From positions 1-6,020 of the forward strand of contig JAQCAK010000135.1 in assembly GCA_027621895.1 (NCBI GenBank): 6,020 bases of DNA, given 5' to 3'. The translations under genes were made by a program, and so were the position numbers. Shown piece after piece: positions 1 to 5,200 of the stretch. The notes below the pieces were generated by a model, which saw nothing but the letters and a program-made list of their open reading frames with translations, made no database searches and had not been told where the DNA came from. The DNA comes from Pseudomonadota bacterium. GTDB taxonomy: Bacteria; Pseudomonadota; Gammaproteobacteria; Pseudomonadales; Azotimanducaceae. The stretch's first letter is position 1. Every line of letters begins with the position of its first letter.

Positions 1-8
1 AAAGGCGC

Positions 9-24
9 GAATCTTAAAGGATTC
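9..24. repeat. small inverted repeat downstream of ribE
   Basis: GAATC (9-13) and GATTC (20-24) form a 5-bp inverted repeat around a short AT-rich loop, with a possible extra T-G pair. It lies just past the ribE stop codon, so it could be a weak hairpin at the end of the ribE message. In the ribE direction it is followed by GCGCCTTT and not by a proper T-run, so it is not a convincing intrinsic terminator. The window ends here, so whether ribE continues into another rib gene cannot be seen. Confidence 0.2.
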
Positions 25-34
25 TGTTCTGATC

Positions 35-658
35 TCAAGCTTCCGGGAAACGCTCGGCCATGATCCTCTCAACGGTTTCCACGATCACCTGTGTCTGCGA
101 CTCGACCTCGATATTGACCAGGTCACCAGCCTTGAGCAGCCGGAAATTGGTGCGTTCCAGTGTCTCGGGGATCAGGTTGATGGCGAAAGTCGAGGCATCC
201 CGGTCCAGCGCGGCAACCGTCAGACTGGCACCATTGACTGCCAGGAACCCCTTTTCAAAGACAAACTTCAGCCAGGCGGGGTCTGCGCTGAAAGTCAGGC
301 GGCGGTTATTGGGTGTGATATCGACCTCAATGACCTCGGCTGTGCCAACCACGTGGCCGGACAGGATGTGCCCCCCGACTTCCACGCCTGCTTTTGCAGA
401 ACGCTCTATATTGACCAGCGTGCCAGCTTCGATGAAGCGGATATTGGACAGCGCGAGGGTCTCTCGAATGGCATCAAACGCGACCCGGCAGCCCTCAATC
501 GCGGTCACCGTAAAGCACACACCATTAACTGCCACGCTGGCGCCGGTTTCCAGTCCTTCCATCAAGGCCGGTGGCAACTCGATCTGAAAGGTATACAGCC
601 CTTCCTGACGGTCAACCGCGGTGATGGGCAGGCAGTCCTGCACGATACCTGTGTACAC
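35..658 (-). CDS. ribE: riboflavin synthase (alpha subunit)
   Basis: Riboflavin synthase catalyses the last step of riboflavin synthesis: two molecules of 6,7-dimethyl-8-ribityllumazine dismutate to riboflavin and a pyrimidinedione, in the cytoplasm. The 207-residue protein has the expected two tandem lumazine-binding barrels (about 1-97 and 98-195). The N-terminus MYTGIV, the VNGVC-TVT motif (44-52), the GGHILSGH motif (95-102) and LIPETLERT (162-170) are family hallmarks. Ser41, Cys48 and His102 fall at the same numbers as the E. coli active-site residues, as I recall them. Two recalled active-site positions differ: residue 2 is Tyr where Phe is usual, and residue 186 is Glu where Asp (E. 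coli 185) is usual. The start is GTG at 658-656, fixed by the conserved N-terminus and by a GGAG ribosome-binding site (667-670) 8 nt upstream. The gene is divergent from ltaE. No FMN riboswitch is visible in its leader. Confidence 0.96.
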   Translation of the reverse strand: MYTGIVQDCLPITAVDRQEGLYTFQIELPPALMEGLETGASVAVNGVCFTVTAIEGCRVAFDAIRETLALSNIRFIEAGTLVNIERSAKAGVEVGGHILSGHVVGTAEVIEVDITPNNRRLTFSADPAWLKFVFEKGFLAVNGASLTVAALDRDASTFAINLIPETLERTNFRLLKAGDLVNIEVESQTQVIVETVERIMAERFPEA

Positions 659-676
659 GCTTAGTTCTCCGTTCCT

Positions 677-688
677 GCGATAAATCGC
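677..688. repeat. near-palindrome just upstream of the ribE ribosome-binding site
   Basis: GCGAT (677-681) and ATCGC (684-688) are perfect 5-bp inverted arms separated by two bases. The element lies about 7 bp upstream of the ribE GGAG site, inside the predicted ribE leader. The loop is too short for the full stem in RNA, so at most a 4-bp hairpin would form. It may be a protein-binding half-site pair or chance. Confidence 0.2.
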
Positions 689-744
689 GCTAATATTCCC
701 ACGCGGCGGGCCAGTACAGCCAATGCTACCGGCTTCAGATCATC

Positions 745-758
745 TGGCCAGGTGGCCA
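745..758. repeat. paired TGGCCA palindromes in the ribE leader
   Basis: The 6-bp palindrome TGGCCA occurs twice (745-750 and 753-758) with a 2-bp spacer, forming both a direct and an inverted repeat. It lies just downstream of the predicted ribE -10 box, in the early transcribed region. It could be an operator or a leader hairpin, but short GC-rich palindromes like this also arise by chance. Confidence 0.25.
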
Positions 759-775
759 TGGGAATGACAGCCAGC

Positions 776-804
776 AAGATAGTCCCCGACCCCATGACTG
801 TCAA
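776..804 (-). promoter_or_regulatory. predicted sigma70 promoter for ribE
   Basis: On the minus strand there is a perfect -35 box TTGACA (804-799), a 17-bp spacer, and a -10 box TATCTT (781-776) that matches the TATAAT consensus at 4 of 6 positions. Transcription would begin near 769, giving a leader of roughly 110 nt before the GTG start of ribE. Spacing and -35 quality make this the best promoter candidate in the window. It is a consensus match only. Confidence 0.5.
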
Positions 805-835
805 CGGGAAGGCATATCAACCAGAGTCTGAAGAA

Positions 836-864
836 AGATTTATATCTATATGATTAATATGATA
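836..864 (+). promoter_or_regulatory. AT-rich tract upstream of ltaE with two -10-like boxes
   Basis: This tract is nearly all A/T in otherwise GC-rich DNA. It contains ATATGAT twice (848-854 and 857-863), a direct repeat with 9-bp period. Each copy includes TATGAT, which matches the -10 consensus at 5 of 6 positions. No good -35 box sits 16-18 bp upstream of either copy, so this is only a probable promoter region for the ltaE-kinase operon. It might equally act as an UP-like or regulator-binding tract. Confidence 0.35.
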
Positions 865-900
865 GTTTTGTTCGGATTCAGGATATAGCGAGACATCAGC

Positions 901-1905
901 TTGATTGATTTACGCAGTGATACGGTGACCCGGCCCTCGCCGGAGATGCTGGCCGCGATGATGCAGGCTGAAACCGGTGATGATGTCTATGGAGAGGACC
1001 CGACCGTCAATCGACTGGAGTCAAAGGCTGCTGCCATGACCGGCAAGCAGGCAGGCCTGTTTGTAACCAGCGGTACCCAGGGAAACCTGCTGGCCCTGTT
1101 CAGCCATTGTGAACGAGGCGATGAATATATAGCCGGCCAGGACGCCCATACCTATCGCTTTGAAGCCGGTGGCGGCGCCGTGCTCGGCAGTATCCAGCCC
1201 CAGCCCCTGCCCTTTAACGCCCGCGGCGAAATCCCTCTCGATGACATCCGGCGGGCCGTCAAGCCGAATGATTTTCACTTTGCACGCACCCGTCTCGTCT
1301 GCCTTGAGAACACCATGGGCGGTCGGGTACTCCCCATGAGCTACCTTGCCGACTTCCGGGTACTGATGGACGAACTCGGACTGAAGACGCACCTGGACGG
1401 CGCCAGGGTATTTAATGCCGCTATTGCCCTCGGTGTACCGGTCAGCGACATCTGCCAGCCGTTTGATACAGTTTCCTTCTGCCTGTCAAAGGGTCTGGCA
1501 GCGCCCGCCGGTTCTGTGCTGGTAGGCGATGAGGAGACCATCGCCAGGGCCAGGCGTTACCGGAAAATGCTCGGGGGTGGTATGCGCCAGGCAGGCATTC
1601 TGGCGGCAGCCGGGATTCACGCGCTGGATCATCATATCGAAAGACTCGCCGAGGACCATGAACACGCCCGCCTGCTGGCCGATGCCATCGGGCAGATGTC
1701 TGGACTGGCGCTGCAGGAACCGGCGCAGACCAATATGGTGAAACTCGACATCGCACCCGGACGATTCCAGGCGCTGAAGCGTTTCATGGCAGATCATGGG
1801 GTCACCGTGTCGACGCCCCGGCTGGTTCTGCACCGCGATATCGCCCGGTCTGACGTGGAACGGCTCATCATCCTGTTTCGCCAGTTTGATGCACAACAAC
1901 AATGA
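901..1905 (+). CDS. ltaE: low-specificity L-threonine aldolase (PLP enzyme)
   Basis: This enzyme cleaves L-threonine and L-allo-threonine to glycine and acetaldehyde, and acts on related beta-hydroxy amino acids. It is a soluble fold-type I PLP enzyme, usually a tetramer. The 334 residues match the E. coli LtaE length (333). Seen in the sequence: MIDLRSDTVT at the N-terminus, His83 that stacks on PLP (in DAHTYRFEAGG), His126 (HFART), HLDGAR with Asp166 and Arg169, the PLP-binding Lys197 in CLSKGL, RKMLGGGMRQ (221-230) with Arg229, and the late substrate-carboxylate Arg307 region. The family's GLG after the lysine is GLA here, a mild change. The start is TTG at 901: an in-frame stop lies at 886-888 and the conserved N-terminus begins exactly there. 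The ribosome-binding site is weak (GAGA at 890-893). The stop codon overlaps the start of the kinase gene by 4 bp. Confidence 0.96.
   Translation: MIDLRSDTVTRPSPEMLAAMMQAETGDDVYGEDPTVNRLESKAAAMTGKQAGLFVTSGTQGNLLALFSHCERGDEYIAGQDAHTYRFEAGGGAVLGSIQPQPLPFNARGEIPLDDIRRAVKPNDFHFARTRLVCLENTMGGRVLPMSYLADFRVLMDELGLKTHLDGARVFNAAIALGVPVSDICQPFDTVSFCLSKGLAAPAGSVLVGDEETIARARRYRKMLGGGMRQAGILAAAGIHALDHHIERLAEDHEHARLLADAIGQMSGLALQEPAQTNMVKLDIAPGRFQALKRFMADHGVTVSTPRLVLHRDIARSDVERLIILFRQFDAQQQ
1902..1905 (+). promoter_or_regulatory. ATGA start-stop overlap coupling ltaE to the kinase
   Basis: ATG (1902-1904) starts the kinase and TGA (1903-1905) stops ltaE. The preceding bases (TGCACAACAACA) contain no purine-rich Shine-Dalgarno. 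Such junctions are the classic arrangement for termination-reinitiation, so kinase synthesis probably depends on ltaE translation. Confidence 0.8.
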
Positions 1906-2906
1906 GCAACGAGACATCCCCAACCGACATGTCTGACAGCGAAGCCGTTCGCGGGAACGGAGTGCGCGATACGGTCCTGGTGACAGGCAGCACCGCGATC
2001 GATCAGACCGGGTACTATGATGGCTCCTTCGAAACCTACCAGTCCCAGTACCGTATCAACGCACTGAACATGTCTTTCCAGCTGGGGCGCCTGCAGACCA
2101 GCTTTGGTGGTTGCGCCCCGAACATCGCCTATGGACTGACCCGCCTGGGCGTGCCCGTGATACCGCTGTCATCCGCCGGGCGCAATTTTAGGGATCGATA
2201 CCAGGCCCATCTTGAATCCGCCGGCATTTCAACCGACTACATCGCCATCGACGAATCTGTTGAAAACTGTGCCAGTTGCATGATGGTCAATGACAACCAT
2301 GGCAACCAGATCATCGCTTTCTATCCAGGTCCCGGCGCTGAACTCCGGTCCCTGCCCAGCCAGATTCCCGCCATCAATCGCGTTGGACTCGCGATCCTGG
2401 GCCCTGAGGAGCCGGATCTCACGCTTCGCCAGGCCAGGGACCTGGCACCACTGGATATCCCAATCATGTTTGATCCGGGTCAGGTAGTGACAGCGTTCGA
2501 GGCAGCGCACATTACTGAAATGCTGGAGATCGCCGATGTGCTGATCGTCAATGACTACGAGCGCAGCGTGATGTGTGCCAATACCGGCCTGCAACCGGCA
2601 GATATCGAATCACTGGTCACAGAGGTCGTGGTGACCCACGGGGGAAAAGGCGTGGAAGTCATAAGCCGTGGGCAGAGAACCCGGGTCGCCGCGGTGCCTG
2701 ATGTGAAAATCGTCGATGTCACCGGCAGTGGCGACGCGTTTCGAGCCGGTTATGCCTACGGTGTACTCAAGGGGCTGGGCGCACGGCAACGCGCCGAGAT
2801 CGGCTGCATTCTCGCCGCGCTCAATCTGGGGGGACCTCATACCCAGACTTATGACGCCAACCTGGATCAGGTACTCAACATTCAGCGGCAGGTCTACGGC
2901 GATTAA
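1902..2906 (+). CDS. PfkB-family kinase, adenosine-kinase-like
   Basis: A ribokinase-fold (PfkB) kinase of 334 residues, predicted to transfer phosphate from ATP to the hydroxymethyl group of a sugar or nucleoside. Visible motifs are the substrate-side glycine motif FGGCAPNIAYGL (68-79), AFYPGPGA (139-146), FDPGQ (190-194), NDYE (217-220), and the C-terminal PfkB signature VDVTGSGDAFRAG (271-283) with catalytic base Asp278 and the anion hole before it. FGGCA-NIAY together with FDPGQ and NDYE resembles the bacterial adenosine-kinase-like subgroup known from Burkholderia, so adenosine is the first substrate guess; ribose or another nucleoside is possible. The ATG overlaps the ltaE stop as ATGA and no Shine-Dalgarno is apparent, which suggests translation by coupling to ltaE. 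The first 20 or so residues are a polar extension before the core. An internal ATG at 1929 also lacks a ribosome-binding site. The stop overlaps that of the convergent acyltransferase. Confidence 0.88.
   Translation: MSNETSPTDMSDSEAVRGNGVRDTVLVTGSTAIDQTGYYDGSFETYQSQYRINALNMSFQLGRLQTSFGGCAPNIAYGLTRLGVPVIPLSSAGRNFRDRYQAHLESAGISTDYIAIDESVENCASCMMVNDNHGNQIIAFYPGPGAELRSLPSQIPAINRVGLAILGPEEPDLTLRQARDLAPLDIPIMFDPGQVVTAFEAAHITEMLEIADVLIVNDYERSVMCANTGLQPADIESLVTEVVVTHGGKGVEVISRGQRTRVAAVPDVKIVDVTGSGDAFRAGYAYGVLKGLGARQRAEIGCILAALNLGGPHTQTYDANLDQVLNIQRQVYGD
2903..2906. other. palindromic TTAA shared by two convergent stop codons
   Basis: The kinase ends with TAA at 2904-2906 and the opposing acyltransferase ends with TAA read from 2905 to 2903. 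The two coding regions overlap by exactly the 4-bp palindrome. There is no intergenic space for a terminator, so both transcripts must end inside the opposite gene or be stopped in another way. Confidence 0.9.
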
Positions 2907-3643
2907 TCATCACGTTCCGGTATAAGCATTGCCTTCAGCCAGCCGGCCAGCGAATTGGGACCCAGCGCCACCAGCGCCTGGTCTCGCTCCAGGTCTGCGA
3001 AACGCACCTCTCCCCTGAACAGGGCCTCCCGGGTTGTCAGATGGCCAGTGTCAACCTGCCCCACCTCTCTCGCCGGATTACCCGCAACAATGGTATTGGG
3101 CGGCACGTTTTTGGTCACCACCGACCAGGCCCCGACCACGCTGTTTTCGCCGATGGTGACACCCCGTGTCACCAGCGCGGAATCACCGATCCAGACATTG
3201 TTTTCGAGGGTAATGGGCGCCGTTTTGCCGGGCGCGAAAATCCGGTGCTGAATATCATGCCAGTCGGCATCGCTGAGATAACAGTTCATGGCGAGCATGC
3301 AACCGCTGCCGATACTGATCCCGCTGGCCGAGGTGATTCGAACACCCGGGTTGATGATCGAGTAGTCCCCGACACGGATATGCCCGGGTGCTTCGAACAC
3401 GGCCAGGCGCACGGACTTGTCCGGCAGGGCCATGATATGGACGTGATCCCCGATCTCGATGCCGCTGCCGGATATCTGCAGGTGTCGCGGATTCATTACC
3501 CGGAAATCCTCGCCCACCCTGTCGAGCTGGGGCGCGAGGAAATGCCGCACGAGAAAGCGGTTGTAACGGTCCAGCCAGGATTTCAGCCAGAGTGGACGAT
3601 GATCACGGCGCATGCGGGCAGACTGCAGTAAATCCCCGAGCAT
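2903..3643 (-). CDS. hexapeptide-repeat acyltransferase (left-handed beta-helix)
   Basis: Predicted acyl-CoA-dependent O- or N-acyltransferase of the trimeric LbH/hexapeptide superfamily, which includes sugar O-acetyltransferases and xenobiotic acetyltransferases. With an ATG start at 3643 it has 246 residues. A basic helical N-terminus (HRPLWLKSWLDRYNRFLVRHFL, 15-36, given as its end motifs HRPLW and RHFL) precedes imperfect hexapeptide turns from about 57 to 190: IEIGDHV, IRVGDY, ISIGSGC, ITLENNVWIGD, VTIGENSVVGA. The SDADWHD segment (124-130) holds the likely catalytic His129. VAGNPAREV (186-194) closes the helix, as is usual for the family. The reading frame runs open to 3898, but the extra N-terminal residues are arginine- and cysteine-rich, unlike the family, and overlap the divergent kinase-like gene, so I exclude them. 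No clear ribosome-binding site marks the start; ATG at 3613 (236 residues) is almost as likely. The acceptor substrate is unknown. Confidence 0.87.
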   Translation of the reverse strand: MLGDLLQSARMRRDHRPLWLKSWLDRYNRFLVRHFLAPQLDRVGEDFRVMNPRHLQISGSGIEIGDHVHIMALPDKSVRLAVFEAPGHIRVGDYSIINPGVRITSASGISIGSGCMLAMNCYLSDADWHDIQHRIFAPGKTAPITLENNVWIGDSALVTRGVTIGENSVVGAWSVVTKNVPPNTIVAGNPAREVGQVDTGHLTTREALFRGEVRFADLERDQALVALGPNSLAGWLKAMLIPERDD

Positions 3644-3724
3644 AGCATGTGCAGGTGCCCGCCAGACCGGCCGGGTTCGGGATTGAAGGCATTGATCTCC
3701 TGTGTAAGGATGCGAGCGAGTTCC

Positions 3725-3730
3725 AAGGGG
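3725..3730 (+). promoter_or_regulatory. ribosome-binding site deciding the start of the phosphotransferase-like gene
   Basis: AAGGGG lies 8 nt before the ATG at 3739. The frame is open further upstream to an ATG at 3649, but that stretch lacks family resemblance and has no comparable site. The P-loop core begins a few residues after the 3739 start, as expected for the family. Confidence 0.7.
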
Positions 3731-3738
3731 ATGCCGGT

Positions 3739-4374
3739 ATGCAGCCAGGCAAACTGATCTTTTTGAATGGCACGTCCAGCGCAGGTAAAACCACGCTTGC
3801 GCATGCGCTGCAGGAATCCCTTGCGGATGTCTGGCAGCACATTGCCCTGGACCAGTTTCGCGACGGCTTACCGGATCGGTACCGCGGCCTGAATTCACCC
3901 GAGGGTACCACCGGTCAGCGAGGCCTGAACGTTGTGCCTGTCAGACATTGCAATGGTGTTCTGACGGAGGTTCATTTCGGTGAGGACGGTCGTCGCATGC
4001 TTCGTGGCATGCGCCGTGGCATCGCTGCCATGGCCCATGAGGGTGTCAACGTGATAATCGACGACATCATCCTGGAAGATGACTTCCTGCAGGATTACCT
4101 GGCAGTGATGCAGGGACTGGATCTTTATTTCGTGGGCGTACGATGCCCGCTTGAAGTCATCGAGGCCCGTGAGGCCCGACGGCCGGGGCGTTTTCCCGGC
4201 ACCGCACAGAGCCACTTCCTGAAATGTCACCAGCATGGCTGCTACGATATCGAGGTCGATACCGCCGCGGCCTCTCCCGCTACCTGTGCTGATGCGGTCA
4301 GTGCCCGGCTGATGGCGGGGCCACCAACGGCTTTCGATATACTCCGGCAGAGCGTTCAGTCAGGAGCAGGCTAG
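3739..4374 (+). CDS. chloramphenicol-phosphotransferase-like P-loop kinase
   Basis: The 211-residue protein belongs to the CPT-like family of small P-loop kinases, named for the Streptomyces venezuelae enzyme that phosphorylates the 3-hydroxyl of chloramphenicol. Seen: Walker A GTSSAGKT (11-18) directly after the first strand (KLIFLNG), Asp38 in the ALDQF segment at the position of the proposed catalytic base (Asp37 in CPT), VIIDDIIL (105-112), VGVRCPLEVIEAREARR (132-148) with the conserved arginine lid, and His164 followed by CYDIEVDT (168-175). The region between Asp38 and the IIDD strand is about 15 residues longer than my recollection of the Streptomyces enzyme, as in many proteobacterial relatives. 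Chromosomal members in non-producers have unknown substrates, so antibiotic resistance should not be assumed. The gene is divergent from the acyltransferase, with 95 bp between the starts, and its TAG stop overlaps that of the convergent methyltransferase. Confidence 0.87.
   Translation: MQPGKLIFLNGTSSAGKTTLAHALQESLADVWQHIALDQFRDGLPDRYRGLNSPEGTTGQRGLNVVPVRHCNGVLTEVHFGEDGRRMLRGMRRGIAAMAHEGVNVIIDDIILEDDFLQDYLAVMQGLDLYFVGVRCPLEVIEAREARRPGRFPGTAQSHFLKCHQHGCYDIEVDTAAASPATCADAVSARLMAGPPTAFDILRQSVQSGAG
4371..4374. other. palindromic CTAG shared by two convergent stop codons
   Basis: The phosphotransferase-like gene stops with TAG at 4372-4374. The methyltransferase on the opposite strand stops with TAG read from 4373 to 4371. 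The two genes overlap by exactly this 4-bp palindrome, the same geometry as at 2903-2906 but with a different stop codon. No terminator fits between them. Confidence 0.9.
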
Positions 4375-4982
4375 CTGACGCTGGCGATGCCCCGGTAGTT
4401 ATATGTAGCCACTTTGGGCCCTTCCAGGTAACCCCGTTCAACCTGCTGGTAACCAAAGCCGGCCTCCGTATACAGCCCGTCGATATCACGATTCAGGTGG
4501 CAGCCGCCGCCAATCACATTCCAGACGGGATTGATGCGAGCCTGCCAGCGCGCGATATGCGGATCAGGGGCTCGGCCATGCTCTGCAAAAATAACCTTGC
4601 CGCCAGGCTTCAGAACACGGCGAATTTCAGCCAGCGCCCGATGGGGCTCAGGAATCGTGCAGAGGGTCCAGGTCATCACCACGGAGTCGAAGCTGTTGTC
4701 GTCTGCCGGGATCTCTTCCCCGCCGATGGTGAGGAAGTCAACGACCCGACCAAACCGTGATGCAACCTCACGGGCATACTGCTGCAGTTCAACCGAAGGG
4801 TCGAGGCCGGTGACCTGTACAGTATTCTGGTAGTAGGGAATGTTGAGACCCGAACCAATACCGATTTCCAGCACCCGGCCCTCAGCGAGAGGCACCAGTT
4901 CCTTGCGGACCTGGTTCAGCGCCGGCGCTTTCATGGCCAGGTTCAGTAGTTTTGGCAGGAAATACTTCTCGTAAATACCCAT
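4371..4982 (-). CDS. class I SAM-dependent methyltransferase, METTL7/TMT1-like
   Basis: A 203-residue Rossmann-fold methyltransferase. Motif I is VLEIGIGSGLNIPYY (37-51), the acidic residue that binds the SAM ribose is Asp61 in GLDPS, motif II/III lies around DSVVMTWTLCTI (99-110), and VLKPGGKVIFAEHG (123-136) is the usual post-motif region. The C-terminal block with ARWQ, NP-W, GGGCHLNRD (158-166) and EAGF resembles vertebrate METTL7 (TMT1A/B, alkyl thiol methyltransferases) and many bacterial proteins annotated as UbiE-like or phospholipid methyltransferases. I infer a small, possibly hydrophobic or thiol acceptor, but the substrate cannot be read from sequence. The start is ATG at 4982, chosen because AAGGA (4994-4990) lies 7 nt upstream and MGIYEKYFLPKLL is a family-like N-terminus; the frame is open for 13 more codons. 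The gene is divergent from sir2 and convergent with the phosphotransferase-like gene. Confidence 0.88.
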   Translation of the reverse strand: MGIYEKYFLPKLLNLAMKAPALNQVRKELVPLAEGRVLEIGIGSGLNIPYYQNTVQVTGLDPSVELQQYAREVASRFGRVVDFLTIGGEEIPADDNSFDSVVMTWTLCTIPEPHRALAEIRRVLKPGGKVIFAEHGRAPDPHIARWQARINPVWNVIGGGCHLNRDIDGLYTEAGFGYQQVERGYLEGPKVATYNYRGIASVS

Positions 4983-4989
4983 TGTTGCG

Positions 4990-4994
4990 TCCTT
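4990..4994 (-). promoter_or_regulatory. ribosome-binding site deciding the methyltransferase start
   Basis: AAGGA on the minus strand lies 7 nt upstream of ATG 4982-4980. The alternative in-frame ATG at 5021 would place this strong site inside the gene and add 13 residues without family resemblance. Confidence 0.75.
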
Positions 4995-5007
4995 GTCAGT
5001 CAGATGT

Positions 5008-5026
5008 CCCGTTGTTATCAAACGGG
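5008..5026. repeat. inverted repeat upstream of the methyltransferase gene
   Basis: CCCGTT (5008-5013) and AACGGG (5021-5026) are perfect 6-bp arms around a 7-bp AT-rich centre (gttatca). The element is centred about 35 bp upstream of the methyltransferase start. The arm length and AT-rich centre would suit a dimeric repressor operator or a leader hairpin just ahead of the ribosome-binding site. It is a single copy, and no regulator gene is next to it. Confidence 0.4.
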
Positions 5027-5096
5027 CCGGGAGTGGCAGTCTGTGGAGCCGAAGATTAGCGCATTGGCGGTGCAGTCCGCGAGCGGTAAACAGTCA

Positions 5097-5135
5097 CTTT
5101 TGTGAAACCTGCTTTTGTGAAATAGGGCGTTTGTG
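5097..5135. repeat. 11-bp direct repeat, two full copies and a partial third, upstream of sir2
   Basis: CTTTTGTGAAA occurs exactly at 5097-5107 and 5112-5122, a 15-bp period. A degenerate third copy, TTTGTG (5130-5135), follows at 16 bp. The first copy also forms the inverted repeat TCAC-tttt-GTGA (5094-5105). The array lies in the middle of the 218-bp divergent region between the methyltransferase and sir2, about 65-105 bp upstream of the sir2 start. That placement suits a regulator-binding array acting on sir2, the methyltransferase, or both. No convincing -35/-10 pair could be assigned beside it. Confidence 0.5.
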
Positions 5136-5200
5136 GCCACCGGGCTCAGGGGTTAATCTCTCAACGGAGCAGCTTCCAGTGATACCAGACGGAGTACAGC

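Noticed and set aside
60..664. Two open frames antisense to ribE (60-587 and 353-664)
   Set aside because: Low-complexity Ser/Thr/Arg- or His-rich translations with no domain, opposite a gene conserved over its full length.
659..900. FMN riboswitch in the ribE leader
   Set aside because: I read the minus strand for the conserved FMN aptamer blocks and none is present in recognisable order.
1021..1923. Open frames antisense to ltaE (up to 145 codons)
   Set aside because: No motifs, and they lie over the PLP-binding core of ltaE, whose reading frame is intact.
3041..3631. 196-codon open frame antisense to the acyltransferase
   Set aside because: His- and Asp-rich translation without recognisable motifs, and fully opposite a well-supported gene; a typical shadow frame in GC-rich DNA.
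3683..3711. TTGAAG and AAGGAT as a promoter for the phosphotransferase-like gene
   Set aside because: The spacing is 17 bp, but the -10 box matches consensus at only about 3 of 6 positions, so it is too weak to annotate.
3649..3738. Upstream 30-residue extension of the phosphotransferase-like gene from ATG 3649
   Set aside because: The ATG at 3739 has AAGGGG 8 nt upstream and starts just before the P-loop strand. The extension is not family-like and overlaps the region needed for divergent promoters.
3644..3898. Open N-terminal extension of the acyltransferase frame (85 extra residues)
   Set aside because: The encoded residues are rich in Arg, Cys, His and Pro, show no family resemblance, and lie antisense to the P-loop end of the phosphotransferase-like gene, which has strong family evidence and its own ribosome-binding site.
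5094..5135. CRISPR-like or CRP-type site in the repeats upstream of sir2
   Set aside because: The repeat units are only 11 bp with 4-bp spacers, far too short for CRISPR. The TGTGA cores are in direct orientation and lack the TCACA half at the correct spacing for a CRP site.
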